Assembly (NCBI RefSeq): GCF_032118995.1
Contig: NC_092661.1
Location: 14,925,506 to 14,989,505 of the forward strand
DNA length: 64,000 bases
Reading direction: 5' to 3'
Origin: Asterias amurensis
Taxonomy: Eukaryota; Echinodermata; Asteroidea; Forcipulatida; Asteriidae
Under the pieces are notes generated by a model, which searched no databases, had not been told where the DNA came from, and worked only from the letters and a program-made list of their open reading frames with translations. Below, in pieces: positions 22,736 to 31,800 of this stretch (its first letter is position 1; each line of letters opens with the position of its first letter). A program made the translations under genes and the position numbers.

Positions 22736-23289
22736 TTGTTCTGTTCAATCAAAACAAAATTTGGACGAGTTGTTTTGTTCCCGTGACAGCTTTTGCTAAA
22801 ATATTTGAACTTCCAAGAGTTTAAACAATAATTATTATTAAACTGATATTTAAGTTTTTTTGTGTTTTTTTTTTTTTTTTTGTAGCGCAGATCACCAAAA
22901 AGTATAAATAGCAATATTTAGAAAGTACTTGATCCTCTTGGATTTAAGTTAATCCCCCTTGGATGAAGTCGATTTCCTTTGACTTACTTGTGCCTACACA
23001 CTTGATCCCGTTTTAATACCTACGACCATGTCTTCATACGATCCAGCATTATACCCGACAGTGATCACGTTACTGTTATTGGATGATGAGCTTTGCAGCT
23101 CTTGACGTAGAATTGAAGTATTGATACTCGCACGAAAATTAGGGATTTTTTCTTAATCTATTAAATTCTAGAGCCCCTGAGTTTGTGCTTTCTTCTTTTT
23201 CAATTGTGTGCATGAATAATAATAATAAAAAATCTTATTATTGAGGGGTTGTCCACAAACATCAAAGTCATTAATCCAGCTGTCGAATC
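22736..23289. other. No feature seen
   Basis: AT-rich spacer with a T tract near 22868-22882. No exon supported. Confidence 0.4.
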
Positions 23290-23920
23290 GAAATGGGCAA
23301 ATAGTCACCACAACACGACATGAGCTTATTAATCAAAATGGCCAGTTGGCCAGAGTATACTGTACTGGTCAAAGCGTCGAGATGACCAGCGTATGGGCCT
23401 CTGGTCATAACGTTGAGATTGCCAGAGTATACTGGTCAAAACGTTGAGATGGCACGAGCAGACTGGTCAGAAGGTGGGTATGGCCAAAGTATACTGGTCA
23501 AAACGTTGAGATTACCAGAGTTTACTGGTCAAACCATTGAGATGGCCAGAGTATACTGGTCAAAACGTTGAGATGGCCAGAGTTTACTGTCAAAACGTCG
23601 ATATGGCCAAAGTATACTGGTCAAAACGTAGAGATGGCCAATTTATACTGGTCAAACCATTGATATGGTCAGAGTAAACTGGTCAACACGTAGAGATGGC
23701 CAATTTATACTTTTCAAACCATTGATATGGTCAGAGTAAACTGGTCAACACGTAGAGATGGCAAATTTATACTTGTCAAACCATTGATATGGTCAGAGTA
23801 AACTGGTCAACACGTTGAGATAGCCAGAGTATACTGGTCAGAAGGTGGGTATGGCCAAAGTATACTGGTCAAACCATTGAGATGGCCAGAGTATACTGGT
23901 CAAAACGTTGAGATGACTGT
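23290..23920. repeat. 31-bp minisatellite, about 20 degenerate units
   Basis: The unit is roughly GGCCAGAGTATACTGGTCAA followed by AACGTTGAGAT. Some units have ACCATTGATAT or AGAAGGTGGGTAT instead. A 62-bp higher-order block containing CCAATTTATACT repeats three times in 23630-23810. There are no unique spacers. Confidence 0.9.
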
Positions 23921-24015
23921 TGGTTGGTTGGTTTGTTCATTTAGACAAATTGGCTGAACAGCCGTAGTTTGTATGTGAGAGCGAACTGTAGCATGTTTTT
24001 TATTTGGGGGTAAAT

Positions 24016-24215
24016 TTAAAGGCAGTGGACACTATTGGTAATTACTCAAAATAATTATTAGCATAAAACCTTTCTTGGTGGCGAGTAATGGGGAGAGGTT
24101 GATGGTATAAAACATTGTGAGAAACGGCTCCCTCTGAAGTGCCATAGTTTTCGAGAAAGAAGTAATGTTCCACGAGTTAAAGTGACGAGGTCAACCATGC
24201 ATTTGCTAGCATGAA
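24016..24215. mobile_element. MITE family A, left half only
   Basis: TTAAAGGCAGTGGACACTAT through GAAAGAAGTAATGTTCCACG. The copy then breaks off just before a family C element. Confidence 0.8.
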
Positions 24216-24227
24216 ATTTCTCCCTTA

Positions 24228-24598
24228 TTAAAGCCATTATACACTTTCGGTAAACAGTATTGTCCAAGTCCCACACTTCGTGTATCACAACTTATATATA
24301 AAATAACAATCCTGTGGAAATTTAGGCTCAATCGGACATCGGAGTCGGGAGAAAATAACGGGAAACCCACTCCTGTTTTCGCGCGTTTCGCCGTGTCATG
24401 ACATGTGTTTATAACAACTCCGTAATTCTCGTTAACGAGAATTTATATTGTTTTACCGTTTTCTCAAAAAGTAAAGCATTTCATGGACTAATATTTCAAG
24501 AGAAGTCTTTCACCATTACCTTCTGTAAACCCTGTAAATTATTTGTAAATCTGTAAACTTTTTTTTTTTTCCGTACCGAAAGGGTCCAATGGCTTTAA
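24228..24598. mobile_element. MITE family C, complete copy
   Basis: TTAAAGCCATTATACACTTT at the left, AAAGGGTCCAATGGCTTTAA at the right. The centre is the dyad AATTCTCGTTAACGAGAATT. About 371 bp, no coding capacity. Confidence 0.85.
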
Positions 24599-24599
24599 A

Positions 24600-24779
24600 A
24601 ACAGAAATGCCGACCAAATTTCCACGTTATTTTCAGGACAAGCATACAATGCAGCTGAATATCAGTAAGAAGCAACATACAACAAATGGAAATTTGGTTG
24701 GTAATCCTGTTTTTATCATGGAAGAAATGTCATCCTAAGCAAATTTGTGTGCTTAGCAGCTCTATGAAATTGGGCCCTG
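24600..24779. mobile_element. MITE family J, partial copy
   Basis: ACCAAATTTCCACGTTATTT through TGTGCTTAGCAGCTCTATGA and AATTGGGCCC. The right terminus is intact and the left one missing. Confidence 0.7.
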
Positions 24780-24910
24780 TCCTTTTCGGGACAAAATGCT
24801 GGACGTTTTATTTTGTCAGAACCACCGAAATTCAGTTTGGTTTTCTGTTACGGTCTTGGCACATGTGTTTTAATAAGTATTATACTGTGTTTTTCAATAT
24901 ACGTATTCAC

Positions 24911-25282
24911 TTAAAGGGTCTATGTACATATTGTAGGACAACAAAAAACACCACGTCCACAGATTTACATTAAACTTACTCAGTTTGAAGATAATGATAG
25001 TAGAAAGCTTCCCTGAAAATCTTACTTGCTGAGGTGCTGTAGGTTTTGAGAAATGAGTAAAACAATGTCATGAAAATAATTTTCGTCTCAGTGATCATGA
25101 GACAAAATTTTGAGCTTGTAAAAACGTATTTTCATGGCATTGTTTTACTAATTTCTCAAAAACTACATCACCTCATCAGCAAGATATATTTTAAGGTAAG
25201 CTTTCTACTACCGTTATTTTTGAAACGGTGAAAATCTGTGGTCATTGTGTTTTGTGTTACAAAAAGTACCCAAACCCTTTAA
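24911..25282. mobile_element. MITE family K, complete copy
   Basis: TTAAAGGGTCTATGTAC at the left and GTACCCAAACCCTTTAA at the right. Inside is a long palindrome centred near 25090 (AACAATGTCATGAAAATAAT ... TTTTCATGGCATTGTTTTAC). About 372 bp. A fragment recurs at 32781-32895. Confidence 0.8.
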
Positions 25283-25325
25283 CAGATTTAGTGCTAACTT
25301 GATTTATACACCGATGTCCAGTGTT

Positions 25326-25334
25326 CTTACCTTG
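25326..25334 (-). promoter_or_regulatory. Candidate splice donor after the stop of the secreted protein gene
   Basis: On the minus strand ATCAAG is followed by GTAAGAAC, a near-consensus donor about 32-35 bases past the TGA. If used, the first exon ends at 25331. The acceptor was not located. Confidence 0.4.
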
Positions 25335-25365
25335 ATACATCTGCATGCGGTGGCTTGTCCACCAG

Positions 25366-26010
25366 TCACATCATGGGACTCTTTATGGTGTCTTTTGCGA
25401 AGTCATAGGGCAACGGCCGGTTATTGCCGCCGAGCATTTCCATCCATCTCGGTATCGTAGGAAACTCTTGGATCTGTGGAAACTGGTGATGGTCGTACTC
25501 GGAGCGAATTCTCTTTCTCTGGGCCCGCCGTGATGGCGACCTTGGCGGCGGTGGCAGGTCCGGAATGGGCGGGAAATACGCGTCGCTGTTGAAGAACATG
25601 TTGGTGAAACGTTGTTTCACCTTGGAGTCACGTGCCGAAGAAACGACCGGGGAGTGAGAGGCGTTGGACGGCATCGGTTCTTGGGGTTTGATCGGTCTGA
25701 TATGAAAGTGATACGACCGTGGTGGGAACAGTTGCGTCTTGTCCTGGAATGAGTGACCGGGTGGTGAAAGTTTAGCATCGTCGAGTCGCATCAGAGGGAC
25801 CACAAGCCGTGGCTTTGGTGCCGCCTCGCCGCCCAGAAACCCCGGGAATGGTTGCTTTACTCCGGCAGGTGGTCGTGGAGGGAAAATGGCGGCATCCAGG
25901 CGATCAAAGTTTGGCTGAGCCGCTGGAAAGCTGACCACCGGGTTGAAGGGTGCTAGAAAACATGAGACGAACAAACAGACGCTCTTTGGTGTGAGCCGGC
26001 CCCACGTCAT
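25366..26010 (-). CDS. Secreted proline-rich protein, unrecognised
   Basis: A 214-residue minus-strand frame opens with a likely signal peptide, MTWGRLTPKSVCLFVSCFLA then PFNPVVSFPA. The rest is Pro-rich and low in Cys (IFPPRPPAGVKQPFPGF, FPPIPDLPPPPRSPSR), with a basic cluster RRAQRKRIR at about 164-172, and ends PLPYDFAKDTIKSPMM. There are few family-defining motifs. RR and KR pairs could be convertase sites, making a peptide precursor possible, but no amidation GKR is present. A TATA box lies about 150 bp upstream. Past the stop, a donor AAG/GTAAGA at 25331/25330 suggests a 3'-UTR intron. Long open frame, signal peptide and promoter together make a real gene likely. The function is unknown. 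Confidence 0.65.
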   Translation of the reverse strand: MTWGRLTPKSVCLFVSCFLAPFNPVVSFPAAQPNFDRLDAAIFPPRPPAGVKQPFPGFLGGEAAPKPRLVVPLMRLDDAKLSPPGHSFQDKTQLFPPRSYHFHIRPIKPQEPMPSNASHSPVVSSARDSKVKQRFTNMFFNSDAYFPPIPDLPPPPRSPSRRAQRKRIRSEYDHHQFPQIQEFPTIPRWMEMLGGNNRPLPYDFAKDTIKSPMM

Positions 26011-26155
26011 GGTGTCTTACCGTCAAAAAGTGATCTCAGACGGTAGAAGTCTCGGGATGGACACTGACTCAACACTTGGCAGCAAGTATCGCAACACTCA
26101 GTTCCATAACCCTGTCAATACCCTCTAAGAAATAAACCAAAAATATCATCCCCGT

Positions 26156-26168
26156 TCGATTTTATACA
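26156..26168 (-). promoter_or_regulatory. TATA box for the secreted proline-rich gene
   Basis: The minus strand reads GTATAAAATCGAAC, a good TATA element. Transcription would start near 26130-26138, giving a ~120-base leader before the ATG at 26010. Confidence 0.55.
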
Positions 26169-26337
26169 ATTAATAGCCCACCCCCGCACCAACCTTACGG
26201 TTTGTTGCTCCTGTAACAACTATACTGCAAAGATCAATGAAAGAAAACCTTACTCCCTGGTGAGCCACAAGAGGGCGTGCTCGCTGGAGATTAACAAAAC
26301 CATTGCCCCAAGCTTGTGTTTGTTAGAGCACATTATA

Positions 26338-26518
26338 AATAAGCCACTTCGGAGTTCCAGCTGCGCATGTCTGTAATACTGCTGACAACGCATGTTGTCT
26401 ATCTCCAATAACCTTTTGACAATACCAGCGGGTACTGTCAAAAGGTTACGGGAGATAGACAAAATCCGTTGTCAGCAGTAACAGACATGCGCCACCGACA
26501 TTCCGAAGTGGCTTATTA
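26338..26518. mobile_element. Hairpin element S upstream of the secreted protein gene
   Basis: AATAAGCCACTTCGGA at the left inverts to TCCGAAGTGGCTTATT at the right. The arms contain GCGCATGTCTGTAATACTGC, TGTCTATCTCC and AACCTTTTGACA. About 180 bp, with a loop of about 10 bases near 26425. Confidence 0.85.
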
Positions 26519-26730
26519 AGTGAAGACTGAAAATGACCATGACACTTTCATAATTACGGTGTTTCCGAAATGCCATTACAAATACACGCTCAATGCATTT
26601 ACGACAAACATCACAACCTCTCCAAGTGCGCATTACATTATTAGGCACTGGACACTATTGGTAAATACTCAAAATAATTGTGAGCATACAATTTTACTTT
26701 GGTAACAGGCAATGGACAGCTGTTGATTGT

Positions 26731-27318
26731 ATGTGGCGTGTCGTGGCCGAGCGGTTATAAAGAACACCGAACCCATGCAAGCTCTGCTGTTCAGCAGAGT
26801 GTGGGTTTGAATCCTGGTCGTGACTGACACTTGTGTCCTTGAGCAAGACACTTGATTATAATAGACCCTTCCCATGAAATATGTAAATTGCACATAGCGC
26901 GTGCGCACTAACGTTATGGTTGGCAAATTGAGGGAACATCGCGCTGTTTTGTACACGGCTAATGGGTGCTTGACGCAGACGCGATTGCGCGTCTGCTTAG
27001 TGCACAACTCTATGGCGTTTGCCAACCAACAGGGTCTGTACGCATGCGTGAATGTAATTAGCATATTTCATGGGAAGGGTCCATTGCTTCTCTCCACCCA
27101 GGGGTAAATTGTTACCTGTGACATGTGAGGGCAGAGTTGGTTATTGTGATTGATTAGCTTAGGGCACTACATATTTGGCGGCACAGGCTTTATACTACCC
27201 AGGGATCTGAGATGGTTTAAGGAATGATTTTAGGCCCAGTGACCAGGGGTAATAATGTAAAGCGCCATGATCGTCACTGCATGACGGACCTGATGAGCAC
27301 TAAGAAGCCACTTTTATT
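26731..27318 (+). mobile_element. tRNA-derived SINE, interrupted by element D
   Basis: The head carries an A box (TGGCCGAGCGGTTA) and B box (GGTTTGAATCC) with a tRNA-like extra arm, as in Leu/Ser tRNAs. The body continues with CTTGAGCAAGACACTTGATT, then after the insertion TTGCTTCTCTCCACCCAGGG and ends near AAGCCACTTTTATTAT. Normal polymerase III SINE layout with no protein. Confidence 0.75.
26862..27083. mobile_element. TIR element D
   Basis: TAGACCCTTCCCATGAAATA at the left, TATTTCATGGGAAGGGTCCA at the right, about 222 bp. An inner dyad pairs ATGGTTGGCAAA with TTTGCCAACC, centred on GACGCGATTGCGCGTC. TA at the tips suggests a Tc1/mariner-like target, but the duplication is not certain. Confidence 0.8.
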
Positions 27319-27551
27319 ATAAAGCATTGTGAGAAACGGATTCCTCTAAAGTAAGGTAGTTTTTAAGAAAGAGGTTATTTCTCACTCAAATAATGTAAAA
27401 TAATCCAGCTGAAGCCTTGTTTTGTGTATCTGAAGCACACGATTTAACACAGGGTGTTTTTTCTTGTATCTTGCCCAATCGATGACCAATTGAGCCCAAA
27501 TCGTGTCATACTTGTTATGCGCATAATGCTGTGATACGCAAAGTGATGTTA

Positions 27552-28643
27552 ATTGTATTTGGCCGAATGATTCACAAGAGGGCGCTATAAAATACAATTT
27601 CTGCACCATTCGCTTTGTGTGGATACAGAATTTCCTGCCATTCATCGTAAACGTGCTAAAAAACTGAACTATTTTTCTTCTAATTCATGTCAGTCAATAA
27701 CTCGTGCGCACTGACGAACTTCACTGTTAAAAAGGTATATATACTTTGTGCCCTAAGAGATCGATCTGTTGCTTTGTGACGTCCAAAATGTGGTCGTGCT
27801 TGGTGTCGGGTAACCTTTAAATCCACTGAAGTTCGATTTTTTTTTCTAAAAGTGTTCTTTCGAGTGGTAGAAACACAAACAAGATGAGAGTTTCCGGGGC
27901 TATGTGAAGTGCTCGAGCTTGAAACGGTCCACCTGGTGTGTGAGTTTCATTTTTATCAATATTATTGTCACCTTGGAAAAAATACATAACGCAAAGTATA
28001 ATAATATAAAAATAACACCTTCACCAATATTTAGTTCTTTAGCCAATGTTGGACAAAAGGACATTGTTCTGGAATCAATAACATTAAAAATAACCCCCTG
28101 AAATGAGAGATTATTGGCATGATTTCCAATATATACCATCTGCCCCTCTTTGCAAGCCAGAAACAAAGCGTGTGAACTTGAAGCACCAGCGTAGACACAT
28201 TATCAGGGCCAGATTTCATAAAGCCTGTAAGAACACAACCTTGAGCTAAGCACAGAAAAATGCTGCTTATCAACATTACGTTTACAAGCGGAAGAGTGTT
28301 GTGGGCTGAGTTATTCGTGTGAAATCGTTGCTTCCATTTAGAGTTCTTTTTAAGCTTTTTTTCCAAATAATGTTAACCACTGGCACAAAAGGTATTGCAA
28401 ATAGTTCGTGGGGTTAAACAGTACTATATAGGAAGAAAAAAACTGCACGATTTTCCGCGCCCTTCACCTGTCTTCTATTGCCGGGGGGGGGGGGGGGACT
28501 TGGCAATTAGTGTCCACATCCGCTCCTTCTAACAAATCAATGACGTGCCTGAACTAATGTTCGTGATCAATTGTTATTGACATTGGTTAATCAGTAATCA
28601 TCTTCTTTATGATTTGCTCGCGCGTTAATATCAACAACACTGA
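27552..28643. other. Upstream region of the Kazal gene
   Basis: About 1.1 kb with no exon supported. GGGCCAGATTTCATAAAGCC near 28206 is a worn family J-like end. A run of G at 28484-28497 may be unstable or poorly assembled. Confidence 0.4.
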
Positions 28644-28644
28644 G

Positions 28645-28654
28645 TATATAAAAG
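28645..28654 (+). promoter_or_regulatory. TATA box of the Kazal inhibitor gene
   Basis: TATATAAAAG, followed about 30 bases later by CACACAGCAAAAC as the probable start region. A very short upstream frame (ATG at 28683, five codons) precedes the coding start. Confidence 0.6.
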
Positions 28655-28786
28655 GTACCACATGTCACACACAGCAAAACACATGAATTTTGTTGCATGA
28701 TCAGTCAACGACTTTGGCCGATACCAGAACTCCGTTCTATAGCCTACTATAATTATAGGAAAAACTCGACTGTTCCTTCTTTCGTC

Positions 28787-28826
28787 ATGAATGTGTTTGT
28801 GTTGACGCTTTGCCTGGCTTTTGGAG
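28787..28826 (+). CDS. Kazal gene exon 1 (signal peptide)
   Basis: Codes MNVFVLTLCLAFG plus one base, then donor GTAAGA. About 110 bases after the inferred transcription start. Confidence 0.7.
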
Positions 28827-31800
28827 GTAAGAGTAATTATGACGACCATTCAAAATCTTATCAGTATAGGTTAAGATTATCATGAAAAAGTGTTTACACT
28901 ATTTTGTTCGCCGTTTAAATGAGGAAGGAGAACCCATATACCAGTAGCAAGTCACTGCATAATGAACATTGACATAATGCCCCTGTTTTTGCAAACCCCC
29001 TTCGATCTTTGCTGCTCCTGTGTTCTCGACAATTTATCTCGAAGTCGGAGAACATCTTTATTTGAAGGCCTTTCACTGTTCGTAGTGTTTCTCTTTTATA
29101 TGCGGTAGTGTTTCACTTGTATTATGTAGTGTTTCTTATTAATAGGCGGCAGAGTTTCTCCTATACCTACTAGTGAAAAACGGCTTCCTCTGAAGTGACG
29201 TAGTTTTCGAGAAAGAAGTAATTTTCCACGAATTTGATTTCGAGACCTCATGTTTAGAATTGGAGGTCTCGAAATCAGGCATTTGAAAGCACACAAATGT
29301 TTGGCAAGGGTGTTTTTTCCTTTCATTATTATCTCGCAACTTCGACGACCAATTTTATTGAGCTCAAATGTTCACAGGTTTGTTATTTTATGCATAATGT
29401 TGAGATACACCAAGCGAGAAGACTGGTCTTTGTCAATAGACTGTGCAAGTCTCGCGCGGATTTGAACTTCCGGGACCATTGTGGTCCCAACCTTATGGAG
29501 TTTTACGTTGGGGAGATTTTGTTTTGTCCATTACTTTAGTTTAATGTAGTTTATGACCATAAAAATGACACATGTTGTTAAAAATGTAATACTAATTAAC
29601 ATCATATATAAAAGTAAAAATAAAGTCAACATAATAACGAAGAAAAACCGATATTTAAACTTGACCTCAGGTCAGGTTACTTGGTAAAAATTAAGAATTT
29701 CTGCCCATCTCCGATCACGAAACTTACGCAGACGCTTGTTTTGGTCGCGCGGGTTGAAAAGCTTTTTCATTAGTCGTTTAGGCGTCGGCTTCCTCTTTAA
29801 ACTGCGTCACGCGTTTATCTAACGCCCTTGCGACCATCGTGCGTCCGCGTATAAACCAGCTTTTAGCAGTTTCACATTCGGACGTAGATTTACAAAAGGG
29901 GTTTCAAAAAATTTAAGATCAAACAAACATCCTTGTCCCAGAGTTTTACTTTTGTCCATACATAGACTTTAACCGATAATTGTGTGTTTGTTTAAAAAGC
30001 TAAAACTAATTTAAACAAGCTCTATAGGGTATTTTTGTTGTTCAGATTCAGCATTAAGAATAAATTAAAGCAAAGATTTGATTCATAAAAAAATAAAGTT
30101 CTTCAGTTGTCGTGTTTTCTCGCTCCGGTGCGCGCGAGACTTGCACAGTCTATAACCAAATGTGTCCAGTGTCTTTAAGCACAAAATCTGCACTTACGGA
30201 AGCAGGAAAATCTGTGTTTACAGTAAGCTTATTTCACGGGTTTAGCGGGGCATTTTGGCTTGTGCGCGTTCGTACTCAACGAATCTAGGCATTCTACACT
30301 GTGCATGTAAAACAAATAATACGCTGTGCATGTAATACACAGCTAGCGCAGATATTCGGCGCTTGCGGGTAAGCGGCGAATTTTGATCGTAAGCGTAGAA
30401 TTGGGCGGTAAGCAGAGCCATGAGAGTGGGCCCAGGTAGCTATTTGTTTTTATCCCAAACGACATTGCAATGATTTGGTAAAAGAGCAGGCCAATTTCAT
30501 TATGGCGTAATTTTGACGGAAAGAGCAAAGTTTGACGGAAAGGGGAAAAAATATTGCAATGTCGTTTGGGGAAAACAAGTTCGCGCCGTGGAGAGAAAGA
30601 GACATGTCCATTTATTAAAAGAGAAACACTATCATTGTAAAAGAGAAAAACTTTCGCCTCTAAAAAAGAAACATAACTTGTTACTAAATGGGCTTCCGTA
30701 AAATAATATTATTCTAAGTCTAGTGACTCAATCGAAGTGGATCCGCAGGAGATTCTATCTCAAGGGATTTTAATATGATTGGCTGAAGGAAGATGATTTA
30801 AAAGAGGGCGCTATCAGAAGGAGTATGTTACATCACAAACCATTGGTTTTTATGTCTGTGGTTTGGACACCATTCGAGGTTTGATGCGGGGGGGGGGGGT
30901 CTCCTGCCACAGCGCCACTTGGGTGCGTTCGTTTATCATCCCTGGGTCGACCAGGTGTGGCGGTTTCAGTCTTCCGCCGTGTTCAGTTTTCCAGGGGCTC
31001 ACCTAGGTCAGCCCCCAGTGTCCTGCTTGTGGAATGGGTCACTTGGGGGTGACCCGAGGTGCATGGCGTCACCACAAGAGGGCGAGTGTGATCGTTCGAT
31101 TAGCTCTTGTCAAGGGCTCACTCGAGTGAGCACTGTGGGGTCGACCCAGGGAAGCTTATCGAACGCACCCGTATGTTTTCTTATAAACGATTCAAGCTAA
31201 CCCTCCCCCCCCCCCGCCTCTTCTTCTGTTTCTCTTTCTTTTTAGTCTGTCTGATTGGTGACTGCAATGCAGAGAGTGAAGGGTATTCGGTGAGTACAGG
31301 CTACAATATCACTGGGGACGGTAACATTGGAGGTGGTTTGCGTCGGTCATTGGTGACATTTTGTCAGCATTGGGGAGGCCTAAATTTGTCACTTCAGTTT
31401 TGTGGACAAGTCTGTCGTAATAGCGTTCCTAACTCTCTCTGCGATTCACACGGCACTGGCGCCCTATCGCGAGGCTACTGGGGCCGATTTCACATAGACC
31501 TTAAAATTGATCTTAACTGCAAATCATATTTGCTAAGTAAAGTGTGATGTCACAATGTAAATCACTACGGTGATACTGACAATTTATCTTGGGATGAATT
31601 GTATTGCTTTGTGAAATCGGCCCCACTGCTCTCGCGCTGAGCTGGTATCGTGGGGGAGTGTGGTGGGGATCTTAGCCAACAGCTTCGCCCGAGAGCAGTG
31701 ATCTCGCAAGAGCAGTAGTCGATCACAAAAATACACCGCGACTCTTACTATCTCACCGCGACAGACCATTCATGACTTGTCCACAAGTCTACACTTCAGT

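Larger units (their letters stand above)
26639..27551. mobile_element. Three-level nested insertion: MITE A' / SINE / TIR element D
   Basis: Outermost is a family A' copy, 26639-26730 (AGGCACTGGACACTATTGG) continuing at about 27319-27551 (AAAGCATTGTGAGAAACGG). Inside it is a tRNA-derived SINE, 26731-26861 plus 27084-27318. Inside the SINE is TIR element D, 26862-27083. Each outer element reads on across the insertion, so the order of arrival is A', then SINE, then D. Confidence 0.8.

Noticed and set aside
23290-23920. CRISPR-like array
   Set aside because: Units run head to tail with no unique spacers, in animal DNA without any cas gene.
26731-26830. A functional tRNA gene
   Set aside because: A and B boxes are present, but the cloverleaf is imperfect and the sequence continues into a SINE body with relatives elsewhere in the window.
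28484-28497. Runs of G or C (also near 30889, 31203, 46801, 47587, 61427, 61713) as regulatory G-quadruplex sites
   Set aside because: Simple homopolymers of uncertain length; nothing beyond composition supports a function.
28697-28786. Upstream in-frame ATG as the Kazal gene start
   Set aside because: It would put 30 residues in front of the signal peptide; the ATG at 28787 begins a normal signal sequence.
31107-31547. 146-residue frame in the Kazal gene region
   Set aside because: It crosses a clear acceptor and donor; only the 44-base exon within it is supported.
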